Shown here: in pieces, positions 51,462 to 60,509 of the stretch
How positions within the stretch are numbered: position 1 is the stretch's first letter
Layout of the letters: each line of letters starts with the position of its first letter
Source of the DNA: Actinomycetota bacterium
Lineage (GTDB): Bacteria; Actinomycetota; CADDZG01; JAHWKV01
DNA: 64,000 bases
Assembly (NCBI GenBank): GCA_030447305.1
Contig: JAUJPC010000004.1
Coordinates: forward strand, 124,001-188,000
Direction: 5' to 3'
Notes under the pieces: model-generated
The model's input: the letters and a program-made list of their open reading frames with translations, nothing else
Told to the model about the DNA's origin: nothing
Database searches by the model: none
Made by a program: the position numbers and the translations under genes

Positions 51462-51847
51462 TAGCATGACCGTCATCCACAGCGTCAAAGACACATGCCG
51501 GAGGTCCCGCGCGTCAGATGTGCTCTTGGGGTATAGATGGACTCATCGACGGCACTCTACGGACTCGTCGAGCAGAACTGACACTCGGCCGAGCGCGCTC
51601 GCAGAGCCGGTCAGCGTTACGCAGCACACGATCTCCCGTAGGGAGAACGAAGTCGTACCGGCACCAAATCTACTGCCAAGAGGTGGGCACTGGTTCTGGT
51701 TCGGGTGCATGGCCACGAAGGCTACTTGCAGCAAGCTACCGCCTGGTCGAGCGGGCGCCACAGGAGGTTCCGACGAGGATCATTAGGGCCGTAAGCCTAA
51801 CCATCAAGCGTTGCTGATAACCAATCGAGCTCGGAGCGCGCTCCTTG
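51462..51847. other. Intergenic stretch, no supported gene
   Basis: 386 bases. A minus-strand frame at 51543-51761 has no ribosome site or recognisable product; I see no other structure. Confidence 0.45.
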
Positions 51848-52174
51848 TCAGGGAGTGTCCATCTTTTCAGCGTCTCGCTTGCCCTCTCCGCTTTTCTGCA
51901 CTGTGAGCCAGGACCCATCCCGGGCCACGATGTGGTCGCCTGGCGATTCATGGCCAACGACCACCAGGAAGTAAGAATCGCCCTTACGGATCTGCCGGTA
52001 CTGATCCGCCGTTACTTGGATCACTTCCTCGCAGTCGCTGTTCGTGCACTCGCAAACGAGCCACATCTTTCTGGTCTGCTGTGGACCCATTCGTAAGTTG
52101 ATGCGATTGTTGATCTTGCGGCCGAGGTCCTGATTTGTCGTGTCGGCGTATACCCTTGGCTCGCCATCTTGCAT
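51848..52174 (-). CDS. Conserved hypothetical cytoplasmic protein with a CxCxxxxC zinc-like motif
   Basis: 108 residues, GGGGA before ATG 52174. WLVCECTNSDCEEVIQVTADQYRQIRKG and SYFLVVVGHESPGDHIVARDGSWLTVQK match a small family widespread in actinobacteria; the Cys cluster suggests a metal site. Function unknown. Confidence 0.7.
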   Translation of the reverse strand: MQDGEPRVYADTTNQDLGRKINNRINLRMGPQQTRKMWLVCECTNSDCEEVIQVTADQYRQIRKGDSYFLVVVGHESPGDHIVARDGSWLTVQKSGEGKRDAEKMDTP

Positions 52175-52809
52175 TGATTTCCCCGCAGCGTTGATGGAGT
52201 TTCAACTCTAATTATGCCAAAACCAGGTGCCCGTGCGCGCCCTGTGTGGTGGCATACCGCTGCATGTGTTCTAAGCCATCCGAACTCGGCAACGAACATC
52301 GCCGCGTTCGCTGGTTACATTGAGAGGCGACGCCTGTGGCAGCACGTCAGAGCAGGCAAGCTCGTTCGGTCGCGGAGCTTGATTACGACGCGAGTCGAGA
52401 CCCTCCGGTCGCCGCCTGGCGATCATCCCCTTAACTGCGCCCGACGCAACGACCCAAGATCCCCCTAGTGGCTGGCGGAGCCCATCAGCTATTGTCACCG
52501 AGGGCCTGCAGAGCCTGTCGATTCACGTTTCTGAGTCCTGGGCAAATCGACCCCATCTTTCGTTGTCGGGCACATCCACCATCACCTCCGGGTTCAGTAC
52601 CTGAACCATGGTGACGTCGTCCTCGCTCCTTACAACACTTTGCATGGACGAAGAAGCCCGAGCGCTTACGCAGCGCACTCAACCAAGCGCCTTTAGAGGC
52701 GAGCCACAAAGCCTGATGAGGTCAGAAGACGAACTAAACAAAACGTTCGGGGGTCCAATCTCCACCAAACGTCCGGCGCTCATATGCCAGACTACATCGG
52801 CGGATTGAA
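52175..52809. other. Stretch without a recognisable intact gene
   Basis: About 635 bases. Frames on both strands are short and have no ribosome sites. Together with the ABC remnant next to it this looks like a decaying region. Confidence 0.45.
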
Positions 52810-53131
52810 TCAGCTCCCGCCGTGGCTGGCCAACAGCACGGTTCCGTGGTGTTCGGCCACGATACGCTCGACCAGTTTGGCGGCAGCCGGATCCATGTTG
52901 GCATCGCTTCGTCGAGCATCAGGATCGAAGGATTTCCGAGCAGCGCCCTGGCCAGCGCCAGGCGCTGCCGCTAATGGCAACGGTATGTCCCGGTTCGGCT
53001 GTGGCGCTGAGCCCATGAATTGCTCCCTCCAGATGTATGTTTTCGAAGGTGAGTCGGCCGGGCCCGCCGGGTAGTGTTGGGACGCCTTCAAGGACGCTCA
53101 AGCGGGTGAGGCGGGCCAGAAACTCCTCCAC
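52810..53131 (-). pseudogene. Remnant of an ABC exporter ATPase
   Basis: Three frames hold adjacent parts of one ATPase. First: LPGGPGRLTFENIHLEGAI and EPGHTVAISG, the strand before Walker A, then nothing of the P-loop. Second: RQRLALARALLGNPSILMLDEA, the signature tail and Walker B, beginning immediately where the first ends. Third: SDANMDPAAAKLVERIVAEH and HGTVLLASH. The sequence between Walker A and the signature is gone, and a shift follows Walker B. Coding traces continue upstream to about 53330. It is a clear pseudogene. Confidence 0.8.
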
Positions 53132-53380
53132 CTTCTGCGTACTGACTCGGCCGTTGTGCCAGTAATCCTGAACGCGCCCCAGATCCCGATGAGTTCAGGA
53201 TGAGCGGCGAATGAGAAGTCTCTACCAAGAGGTTGCGGAGCAGCCGCACCGCGGGGAACGCGTCAGGATGCCAGATTGTCGGGTCGCCCGTGTGTCGCTG
53301 AAGCGTGAGGCTCAACAGAGATGAGAGGATTCTCATCCCCGTCTCACGAAAGTAAGGGGACAGTTGCCGATGATTGGCTT

Positions 53381-53929
53381 ATGAGTGCCCGAAGGACCGC
53401 GTCGATTGTCTTGTTCAGCTTCATACTGGGCGGAGCCCTGATTGCGGCTGGCGTCGAGTACCTTCGCCCGCCGCGGCCCTCGACGGTGTCGCCGATAGAG
53501 CTCCAAGCCTTCCCCCCCGGAGGTGGTGGACCGGAGCCGAGCCCTGCTGTGTCCGGGGATGCCTCCTCAGATTCCAATTCGCCGGGCTCGGGCTCAACGT
53601 CCACGGCGGGACGCCCAAGCAGCCTGTCTGGAGGAGCTGAGGGTCCCCAGGATTCTGTTGTTCGGGTTCCGGGTGCTCTCCCGCCGGCGCCACCGGCTCC
53701 AGCCGGATCAGGATCGGCGCCACCGGCTCCAGCCGGATCAAGATCGGCGCCACCGGCTCCGGCCCGGCCAAGATCCGCTCCGCCTGCGGACCCGGATGGG
53801 GGTCAGACGAACGGCGGCGCCCGTCCCGTCGCACCGCCACCACCGCCGTTAGCGGGAGACGACGATACGGGGACCGATGATGGAGGCGGAGATGACGACG
53901 CCGGCGGCGACGATCGCGGTGAGGATTGA
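53381..53929 (+). CDS. Single-pass membrane protein with Pro/Ala/Ser-rich and acidic tail
   Basis: From ATG 53381 (MSARRTASIVLF) one helix (IVLFSFILGGALIAAGVEYL) is followed by a long low-complexity exterior: Gly/Pro/Ser, then three 10-residue repeats of the type APPAPAGSRS from a 30-bp DNA repeat, then an Asp/Gly-rich end (DDDTGTDDGGGDDDAGGDD). It has no recognised domain and could be a cell-wall-spanning anchor. A frame-start at 53321 has no supporting ribosome site. It precedes the kinase gene. Confidence 0.55.
   Translation: MSARRTASIVLFSFILGGALIAAGVEYLRPPRPSTVSPIELQAFPPGGGGPEPSPAVSGDASSDSNSPGSGSTSTAGRPSSLSGGAEGPQDSVVRVPGALPPAPPAPAGSGSAPPAPAGSRSAPPAPARPRSAPPADPDGGQTNGGARPVAPPPPPLAGDDDTGTDDGGGDDDAGGDDRGED
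53686..53775 (+). repeat. Three 30-bp tandem repeats
   Basis: Three 30-bp units beginning GGCGCCACCGGCTCC; the first two differ at one base and the third at a few more. They lie within the low-complexity tail of the membrane protein and encode APPAPAGS-like repeats. Confidence 0.85.
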
Positions 53930-53953
53930 ACAGGGCTAAGCGGTTCTTCCGAC

Positions 53954-54253
53954 GTGCTCAGCAGCGCCCCCGCTCGCCGGGGACCGATACTCACTAGCAT
54001 CCGAACCCGGGTTGTGGCATGGTTCGTGTTCCTTTTGGCCTTGGCTACGGTGGGCTCGGTGCTGGTCGCCCGGCAGATACTCCTGAACCGTCTCGACCAG
54101 AGGATAGATCAAGAGCTCGTGCGGGAGAGCCGTGAGCTAAGGATCCTTGCCAGGGACGAGATCCCGAGACCGGAGAGCCCTTCGGTGGTGCTGTCGAGAG
54201 AGTCTTCCAAGTCTTCCTGGAACGAAATATCCCCTCACAGAACGAGGCGATGA
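53954..54253 (+). CDS. N-terminal half of a sensor histidine kinase (split gene)
   Basis: GTG 53954. An N-terminal helix (VVAWFVFLLALATVGSVLVAR) and start of the sensor (QILLNRLDQRIDQELVRESREL) are normal for an EnvZ-type kinase. From about 54180 the frame loses coding character (VVLSRESSKSSWNEISPHRTRR). The other frame at the same place encodes RVFQVFLERNIPSQNEA, the expected continuation. It ends in TGA overlapping the ATG of the next frame (ATGA), so a second protein could be translated by coupling. Confidence 0.65.
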   Translation: MLSSAPARRGPILTSIRTRVVAWFVFLLALATVGSVLVARQILLNRLDQRIDQELVRESRELRILARDEIPRPESPSVVLSRESSKSSWNEISPHRTRR

Positions 54254-55404
54254 TCACCTTTGTCGGCGGCCGGGCATATCTCAGAAGTGCTCAGCGAGTG
54301 CCTTACCGGCTCGACCGCGATCCTAGGCTAGTCGCTCGTTGGGCAAACCTGGATCAAACGGAGCGAGACTCGGTAACCACCGACGCCGGCCGTGTCGAGT
54401 TCCTGGCCGTTCCTGTAAAGCACCTCGGCGAAACCAAAGGCGTGTTCGTAATGGCCACTTTTCGAGATAGAGAGCTAGCTGCAACCAATTCCGCAATCGC
54501 CGGGATCGCCGCAACCGGTGGTGCAGTTCTGATCATCGGCTCCGTGTTGGCCTGGCTCGTGGCGGAGCGGATCCTGGGGCCGGTGAGAAACATCAGCCGG
54601 ACCGCCAGATCAATATCGGTGACGGACCTTACCCGGCGTATCGAGGTCACCGGCCGGGATGAGCTGGCGATGCTGGCATCAACCTTCAACGAGATGCTCG
54701 ACCGACTCGAGGAGACCTTCAGGTCCGAGAAGCAGTTCTTCGACGATGTGGGGCACGAGCTGAAGACGCCGATCACGATCATCCGAGGACATCTCGAAAC
54801 CGTGGGGCCTGACGGGCATGATCTGCAGAAGGTAGTGCCTCTGGTGATGGAGGAGCTCGGCCGGATGGGCCGGTTCGTGGACGACCTACTTTTGCTGGCC
54901 CGGTCGGAGCTGCCCGATTTCCTTCAACTGGAGATGGTTGACGTGCAAGCGTTGACCGAAGGTCTCTATGCCAAGGCCGTAGCCCTTGGTCCGCGCAGTT
55001 GGTCCCTGGAAGAGGTCGGGCAGGGGCGGCTCGAGGCAGACCGGGAGAGACTGACCCAGGCACTGTTGGAGCTGGCGCGAAATGCGACAAAGCACACTAC
55101 AAGCGATGACTCTATATTCATCGGATCGAGCGTGAACAATGGAGAGGCGCGCTTTTGGGTCAGAGACACCGGCCCGGGAGTTAACCGCAAGGATAGGGAG
55201 CGGATCTTTGAACGATCCCAAAGAGCCTACAACGGTCAAGTGAGAAAAGGCGGAGCAGGGCTTGGTCTGACAATCGTCTCTACGATCGCGAAGGCGCACC
55301 ACGGAACCGTTGAGCTGGAGAGCGAGCCGGGTATGGGCGCCATGTTCTGCCTGGTACTTCCAATGGATCAACCTGTGACCGCGGTGGAGGTAGCGGACCG
55401 ATGA
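54250..55404 (+). CDS. C-terminal half of sensor histidine kinase
   Basis: Residue 1 is the ATG in the ATGA overlap. Sensor remainder (MITFVGGRAYLRSAQ), second helix (AIAGIAATGGAVLIIGSVLAWLVAERI), HAMP (RTARSISVTDLTRRIEV), HisKA with the phospho-His in FFDDVGHELKTPITIIRGH, and HATPase_c with N box ELARNATKHT, G1 VRDTGPGV and G2 GGAGLGLTIV. The response regulator starts in its last codon. The first part belongs to the frame before it, separated by a slip. Confidence 0.85.
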   Translation: MITFVGGRAYLRSAQRVPYRLDRDPRLVARWANLDQTERDSVTTDAGRVEFLAVPVKHLGETKGVFVMATFRDRELAATNSAIAGIAATGGAVLIIGSVLAWLVAERILGPVRNISRTARSISVTDLTRRIEVTGRDELAMLASTFNEMLDRLEETFRSEKQFFDDVGHELKTPITIIRGHLETVGPDGHDLQKVVPLVMEELGRMGRFVDDLLLLARSELPDFLQLEMVDVQALTEGLYAKAVALGPRSWSLEEVGQGRLEADRERLTQALLELARNATKHTTSDDSIFIGSSVNNGEARFWVRDTGPGVNRKDRERIFERSQRAYNGQVRKGGAGLGLTIVSTIAKAHHGTVELESEPGMGAMFCLVLPMDQPVTAVEVADR

Positions 55405-56063
55405 CGAGAATACTGATCGTGGAGGACGAGGAGCGGATCTGTTCCTTCCTTCAAAAGGGGCTGCGCTCCAACGGATACGCGGCGTCGGTCGCGCGGTTGG
55501 GACAAGAGGCTCTCACCTTATGCTCGACAACCAACTTCGATCTGATCCTCCTCGACATCGGACTGCCGGATGTCAACGGCTTCGAGGTTCTGAGGCGCCT
55601 GAGGGCTCAAAAGCGCCGAGCCGCGGTAATTATGTTGACGGCCAGGGATGCAGTGGGAGATCGGGTCGCCGGCCTAGAGGGCGGAGCCGACGACTATTTG
55701 ACCAAGCCGTTCAGCTTCGACGAGCTGCTCGCCCGGATAAGGCTGCGGCTGCGACCCGACAGGAGCGAAGAGCCGACAATCATAAAGGTAGGGGAAGCGG
55801 TCCTCGATCTTCGCACCCGGACGCTTTCGGTTGGGGGCAAGACGGTGGAGCTCAGCGCCCGGGAATTCGCCCTGGCGGAGCTGTTCTTTCGCCATCCGAG
55901 ACAGGTCCTCTCACGAGAACAGGTACTCAGCAATGTTTGGGGATATGACTACGACCCCGGATCCAACGTTGTGGATGTCTATGTCGGCTACTTGAGAAAG
56001 AAGCTGGGCAAAGAGCGGATCAAGGCAATGAGGGGTATGGGTTACCGCCTGGAGATGGGGTAA
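55401..56063 (+). CDS. OmpR-family response regulator
   Basis: 220 residues overlapping the kinase by ATGA. Receiver: acidic pocket VEDEER, phospho-Asp in LILLDIGLPD, Thr in VIMLTARD and Lys in DYLTKPFS. The C-terminal winged helix (TVELSAREFALAELFFRHPRQVLSREQVL, SNVVDVYVGYLRKKLG) binds DNA. It is the cognate partner of the kinase. Confidence 0.93.
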   Translation: MTRILIVEDEERICSFLQKGLRSNGYAASVARLGQEALTLCSTTNFDLILLDIGLPDVNGFEVLRRLRAQKRRAAVIMLTARDAVGDRVAGLEGGADDYLTKPFSFDELLARIRLRLRPDRSEEPTIIKVGEAVLDLRTRTLSVGGKTVELSAREFALAELFFRHPRQVLSREQVLSNVWGYDYDPGSNVVDVYVGYLRKKLGKERIKAMRGMGYRLEMG

Positions 56064-56072
56064 AGCGGTCGC

Positions 56073-56855
56073 CTACTCCCCGCCGGCGGATCTCAGTGCA
56101 AAACGATCGCTTGATCGATACGCCGCGTAGGGGCGGCTGATACGCACATCTACACCGGTCGAGAAATGGACCAGCGGATCTGTCTTCGGGGTGGGAAGCC
56201 CGACGCTGGACAGCAGATTCTCCTCTAGATTCCTTATGCCGGCTCGGGCGAGAGGCCATCGGCGATGTTCAGCGAAGACTTTAGCGGCCACAGGCCCGTA
56301 TAAGGTGTACAGGACAAACCGGGCGGTGAGGAAGTGATCCAGATCCGACAACTGCTCATCGGTGAAGGGTGCTCCGGGCTCAACTGTTATGTCGTATTCG
56401 GCACCCCCCTTAGGCCACCGCCGCCGACCTGTATAGCGAATTGTCTGACCTTCGCTCTCGACGAGCATCCCGGCCCACATGTACGGCAGAAAATACACCC
56501 CACGCCCGAACAGTGCGGCGGACATACGTGCGATGTCCAACGAGAAGAACCAGATGCCGCGCTCTCCATTCTTCCCGCGCACGTAGGTACGGACGTTGGT
56601 CTCCGGGCTCGTGGATATCCAGGGCATCGGAGGCACATGCGCAGGGTGAAGATTGGCCAGCACAAACGGTGTCAGGCTCACCCACGCGGCGCCCTCAAAA
56701 GTGTCCACTTCGAGTTCTTTGGGCAGTAGCCTGCTGATTGTCTCGGCATCGTAACTCCAGTGGAGGAAGGTTTGATCGCTCCAGCTCTGGAGCATGACCG
56801 GGTGCCGGACTTGCTTTTGCGGATCGGGACAGAAGCCCATGTCAGGCGAGTTCAA
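56073..56855 (-). CDS. DUF2071 (YqjF-like) protein
   Basis: 260 residues. SDQTFLHWSYDAETISRLLPKELEVDTFEGAAWVSLTPF, taken in shorter parts (LHWSYDAETISRLLP, FEGAAWVSLTPFVLANL), and NVRTYVRGKNGERGIWFFSLD match the YqjF/DUF2071 family, an acetoacetate-decarboxylase-like fold of unknown function. Several starts are possible (TTG 56855 or ATG 56795). Confidence 0.85.
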   Translation of the reverse strand: MNSPDMGFCPDPQKQVRHPVMLQSWSDQTFLHWSYDAETISRLLPKELEVDTFEGAAWVSLTPFVLANLHPAHVPPMPWISTSPETNVRTYVRGKNGERGIWFFSLDIARMSAALFGRGVYFLPYMWAGMLVESEGQTIRYTGRRRWPKGGAEYDITVEPGAPFTDEQLSDLDHFLTARFVLYTLYGPVAAKVFAEHRRWPLARAGIRNLEENLLSSVGLPTPKTDPLVHFSTGVDVRISRPYAAYRSSDRFALRSAGGE

Positions 56856-57068
56856 ACATCGAGTGACAATCTAAGCGCTTGCACCGGCGATTTACGACCG
56901 GAGGCCGATATCTGCCCTGCACGGTTCACCGGGAGGGATATTCGACCCGTATGGGTCTCTGCGCGTGTAGGAATGCTGGGCTCGTCTGCTGAAGTCCGTT
57001 TCTGGACGTAGATTCGGCTGGTCCCTACCGTCCGCGAGCCTCTGCTTGTGCGCCAGCCCAACCCCTGA

Positions 57069-57497
57069 TCACTCGGCTTTCGGCGGGGATGGGACATTGA
57101 CTTGCGACGCCGGGTCGCCATGCCGGTGAACGATCTTCCACTCACCGTCTTCCCGCCGATAAAGATGCGTGACACGCAACTTGTACGTCTGAGGCACACC
57201 CTCGACGGAAGCCTTGGTGTGTTCGAAGCCAACCGTATACGCGAGGTCGCCGCTGGCACCAGCCGCGACGATCTGGAGTTCATAGGATTCGCAATTTGAG
57301 AAGACCGTGCCCAGCCACTCGAAGAGGCGGCTCACCTCCTCCCACCCGCTCGCGTTCGCCGCAGCGCCGAACACCGTGACCGGGTCGTTCCTCGACCACA
57401 TCGCCATCCGGGGCGCAATGTCGCCGTTGTGGAGCGCTGTCTCGGCCTCGATCTGCCGCGGGATCGTCACGGCAAGAAGATCGTCTAATTCGCTCAT
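57069..57497 (-). CDS. SnoaL-like NTF2-fold protein
   Basis: 142 residues from ATG 57497 (MSELDD), with AAAGGG before it. RQIEAETALHNGDIAPRMAMWSRNDPVTVFG and the C-terminal LRVTHLYRREDGEWKIVHRHGDP match the SnoaL/DUF4440 fold. It is a paralogue of the gene at 21363-21806. Function unknown; such proteins often sit in stress or secondary-metabolism contexts. Confidence 0.8.
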   Translation of the reverse strand: MSELDDLLAVTIPRQIEAETALHNGDIAPRMAMWSRNDPVTVFGAAANASGWEEVSRLFEWLGTVFSNCESYELQIVAAGASGDLAYTVGFEHTKASVEGVPQTYKLRVTHLYRREDGEWKIVHRHGDPASQVNVPSPPKAE

Positions 57498-57653
57498 GCG
57501 CGTACCCTTTCGGTTCAAGGCATCTTATAGGCGTAGCGTGGCACAGCACACTTGAAGGCAGCCGAGAAGGCGGCTGCACAGTGTTGAGTGAGCGCCACAA
57601 GGCTCGCTGCTTTGGCATCCGGAACGAGACCTGGCTAATCTCGGCGGCGATCG

Positions 57654-58724
57654 CTATGAAAATGTAGCCGTCGCCAGTGCACCTAAGGCTTGCAAGCCGT
57701 TTTCATAGGGCTCCCTCAACCCCAAGGTCGCGTTGGCAAAGTCCTCACGTCCTTCGGCTCTTGCTTCAGGATCCATTCGGACCGTCACCCGCGTCCGACC
57801 CTTTTCCAGCGGGGCAAACTCGATGGTTCCCACCAGTGGCCCAAAAGGGCCCAGCCACCGAAGGCTATAGTACCGGTAGGGCTTCCAATCAACAATCTCC
57901 TCCCGTACGGAGTAGCTGCCATGGACACAGTGGTTCACAGTTCCCACTCCCACCTCATCATTTGTGTCCATACGATCGATACGAAGCACATCCGGCTGCC
58001 ACAGTGGCCGCTGGGTGGGTGAGGTTGCGATCTCCCAGATGAGTTCGGGTGAAGCTGGCAGGTCGGCCGAAACTTCGAATCCGGCCTCTCCGGGTCCGAC
58101 ATAGAAGGCGCGCTGCTCAATCTCCTCCCGCCAACGCGCCTCCAAATCCTGCGCAAAGGCGTCTACCTTACCCACGTCGTCATATGTCTCACTGTGAGGA
58201 CGCATACGGTGGGTGCGCCAGTCGATCTCGAATCTTTCAATGCAGGCGCCGCTGTAGAGGGCGTAGCCTTGAAGTCGGGTGGTCTCCTTCACAGAGTTCT
58301 TCAACATGCGATGGACGACGATGACGTCCGATCCGACTAATTCGGGTCGTCCAACGACCTGATGGACGACGAACGACCCATGGTGAACCACAAACTTTAA
58401 GCTGAGCTGTGGAACGCTCACGCACGCATTACAGTCGCAGGTTGAAAGGTGTGAGATGTTTCGCAGTCGGCGTTGAAAAGCGAAATAGCATTCCTCGAGC
58501 ATATGAACCAGCTTGTTGCCGTCTTGCTCCCCCGATTCGACCAGGTAACAAAAGACCGCATCTCCCTCTAGCTTGGCCAACTGAAACGGTCCCGCCACCT
58601 GGGACACCACTGTGGTGAGGAGATCGGCCAAGATATCGTGCGAATGCTCCAGCTCCACGGCAGCGAGGTACTTGCTGTACCCGCTGATGTCCGCCAGCAA
58701 GAGGCAACCCCGCTGAACCTGCAT
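57654..58724 (-). CDS. DUF2652 plus SRPBCC domain protein
   Basis: From ATG 58724 (MQVQRG). The N-terminal 190 residues (GCLLLADISGYSKYL, AKLEGDAVFCYL, VVHHGSFVVHQVVGRPELVGSDVIVVHR) are DUF2652, related to class III nucleotide cyclase folds; metal-binding Asp is present in LADISGYS and EGDAVF, but catalytic residues are not all evident. The C-terminal 150 residues (VSADLPASPELIWEIATSPTQRPLW, then TIEFAPLEKGRTRVTVRM) are a START/SRPBCC ligand pocket. Ligand unknown. Confidence 0.85.
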   Translation of the reverse strand: MQVQRGCLLLADISGYSKYLAAVELEHSHDILADLLTTVVSQVAGPFQLAKLEGDAVFCYLVESGEQDGNKLVHMLEECYFAFQRRLRNISHLSTCDCNACVSVPQLSLKFVVHHGSFVVHQVVGRPELVGSDVIVVHRMLKNSVKETTRLQGYALYSGACIERFEIDWRTHRMRPHSETYDDVGKVDAFAQDLEARWREEIEQRAFYVGPGEAGFEVSADLPASPELIWEIATSPTQRPLWQPDVLRIDRMDTNDEVGVGTVNHCVHGSYSVREEIVDWKPYRYYSLRWLGPFGPLVGTIEFAPLEKGRTRVTVRMDPEARAEGREDFANATLGLREPYENGLQALGALATATFS

Positions 58725-58779
58725 GATCTGCAAATCCTATTGGATTGGCCGTAGAGGCTCCGACCCTGCGCGGAACGAT

Positions 58780-59304
58780 TTAGCCGCGCCCAGGACTACC
58801 TGAACAATTTGCCTCGCCCGCCAAAGGTTCTCGAGCCACCAGGATGCAAAGCCCGCACATCACCGCTGCAACAGGGGCGAACACGAACAGGGCCTGCAAA
58901 GTATTGTCCCCAAGCAGGTTCTGCAGCGCCACACCGCCGAAAGCGGCAGCCATCCCCCAGATACCCCAACGCAATATCCAACCCGGCAAAGGGGTTCTCA
59001 AAATCCCGGCCCGTCCGAGCACGATAACGATTCCGCAGAAAATAAGTGCCTGCTGAATCCAGATAAGGGCCAGCGGGATGCAGTCGTCGCATCCGCCAAT
59101 CATCCAGGCCACTCCCCATTTGCCGCCGAATCCCCAGTAGACGTTTAGAGGCGTGAACAAGGCGAGAAAGCCGGCCACGATCCACGCCGCTCGCCGAGCT
59201 CCCCCATCGCTGCGTGCCCCTCCCGACGAGGCAGGTCTTCCTCCCCCGACCTGCTCGCCGCTTGCGCCTTCCTTCCCCACTAGCGGCTTTTCATTCGATC
59301 TCAT
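58780..59304 (-). CDS. DUF3995-like membrane protein
   Basis: From ATG 59304 (MRSNEKPLVG), six bases after AGGAGG. Four helices; WIVAGFLALFTPLNVYWGFGGKWGVAWMIGG has the family's Tyr-Trp-Gly-Gly pattern in shorter parts (NVYWGFGGKWGVAW). Function unknown. A second, broken membrane gene follows in the other direction of the same strand. Confidence 0.68.
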   Translation of the reverse strand: MRSNEKPLVGKEGASGEQVGGGRPASSGGARSDGGARRAAWIVAGFLALFTPLNVYWGFGGKWGVAWMIGGCDDCIPLALIWIQQALIFCGIVIVLGRAGILRTPLPGWILRWGIWGMAAAFGGVALQNLLGDNTLQALFVFAPVAAVMCGLCILVAREPLAGEANCSGSPGRG

Positions 59305-59427
59305 CCGGATCCTCCTAACGATCATCTCGCTGCACTCTCTCTCTGTGAACGCTGCTCTTGCGTCGCTGATTACCCGGGTCAAGAGGCCGGGTTCCGCATG
59401 CTACGGGGTCCGCGTGCCGGCTACCCA

Positions 59428-59900
59428 TTAACAACGCTCCGGTTCCGGGCCATCGAGCCCTCCCCGCCGCCGCACACCATGCAATGTCCGCGAGTTCGAT
59501 AGGAAGGCTAGAGCAGCGAGGCCAAGCGTCACTCCCCAGGCGAAGAACCAGGGATACTCAATCAGGAACACCCAGGGCTCCAGAGCAATCCCGTTCTGTG
59601 AGGTCGACGAGGCCGATAGGTTTCCCAGAATGCCCGGCAGTTCCCATGATGCCCACCGGAATGAGCATCATGCGCCCAGCCCGGCCCCGCGATCGGCATC
59701 CAGTGAGGTATTCGAGTCCCCCATGGCCGAGCCAGCGCTAGCGCAATGACGGGCCCAGTCAACGCTAGCAGGGCTGTGTCTCCCAACCCGGGAGTCCACA
59801 ATTGGATGTCTCCAAAGGCATCTTTGTCTGCCAGCCCGAGCGTGCCCATGATAACGATCAAACTCACCGGAACTCCCTGAGTGTTCATTGACTGGGGCAT
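59428..59900 (-). pseudogene. Membrane protein gene with two frameshifts
   Basis: Adjacent coding parts lie in different frames. First frame: MPQSMNTQGVPVSLIVIMG, then LLALTGPVIALALARPWGT, to about GPGW. Second: MMLIPVGIMG. Third: LPGILGNLSASSTSQNG, VFLIEYPWFFAWGVTLGLA and ending RRGGLDGPEPERC at 59428. Each junction needs one base. The parts fit one four-helix protein. It overlaps no intact gene. Decay or assembly error. Confidence 0.6.
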
Positions 59901-59985
59901 CAGAAATAACAGTCTTTCCGGCCATGGCTTGAGTGTCGCGGTCGTAGACTGGGTATCGTCAAGGGAAGCCGACTGAAGGAAGCAA

Positions 59986-60243
59986 ATGAAGCTCTTGATA
60001 CTCCTCGTGGTCGTCGTTCTGGCCTGCATAGTGCTGTTCGTGGCAGGCGCCCTCTCGCCCGCGAAGTCTCGTCGTCTGCAGAAGTCAGTTGACAACAAGT
60101 CGAGGAAAGCGGAAAAGAAGGGTTATGAGAAGGCTGGCTCCCTGGGTGACATGTCCAGCGACGCATTGAAGAAGGGACGCCACGCCGCCGACCACAGCGC
60201 AGAGAAGGGTCGCCAGATTCACGACGAAATTGCGCCGGATTAG
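59986..60243 (+). CDS. Small membrane-anchored basic protein
   Basis: 85 residues after AAGGAAGC. One N-terminal helix (LLILLVVVVLACIVLFVAGAL) then a Lys/Arg/Glu-rich tail (KSRRLQKSVDNKSRKAEKKG, GDMSSDALKKGRHAADHSAEKGRQ). This composition is shared by small actinobacterial membrane proteins of unknown function. Confidence 0.65.
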   Translation: MKLLILLVVVVLACIVLFVAGALSPAKSRRLQKSVDNKSRKAEKKGYEKAGSLGDMSSDALKKGRHAADHSAEKGRQIHDEIAPD

Positions 60244-60329
60244 CGAATCACGCGCCAGTTCCTGAGGACACCAACCTAGAGCCGATCACCCAACCGGCCC
60301 ACGCACATTGCCGCGTGAGTAACTTCCCC

Positions 60330-60467
60330 TCAGTCCTTCGGCATAACGATCCACAGAACAATGTAGGCAACTTCCCCTGCACCAAACAGACCGAATAGCA
60401 GGAACAGAAATCGAACCAGGCCAACACTCCATCCATAGTGCTCAGCAATGCCGCACTCCGGCGGCCA
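60330..60467 (-). pseudogene. PspC-domain remnant with a frameshift
   Basis: One frame encodes IAEHYGWSVGLVRFLFLLFG and GAGEVAYIVLWIVMPKD, ending at TGA 60332-60330, an almost complete PspC domain. The start and first residues (ATG at 60467, MAAGV) are in another frame; the expected CGG that joins them is missing bases. No other start fits. PspC domains are envelope stress proteins, and the NarL-type system upstream on the same strand would suit it. Confidence 0.68.
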
Positions 60468-60509
60468 TCCGGTAGGTCCCCGAAGGTCGCAGTCGAGGCA
60501 AGGTCGTCA

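Noticed and set aside
53686-53775. CRISPR-like 30-bp repeats
   Set aside because: No spacers; in-frame repeat within a low-complexity protein.
54251-54253. TGA in the split kinase as selenocysteine
   Set aside because: No Cys is expected there and coding character changes frame, so it is an ordinary stop after a slip.
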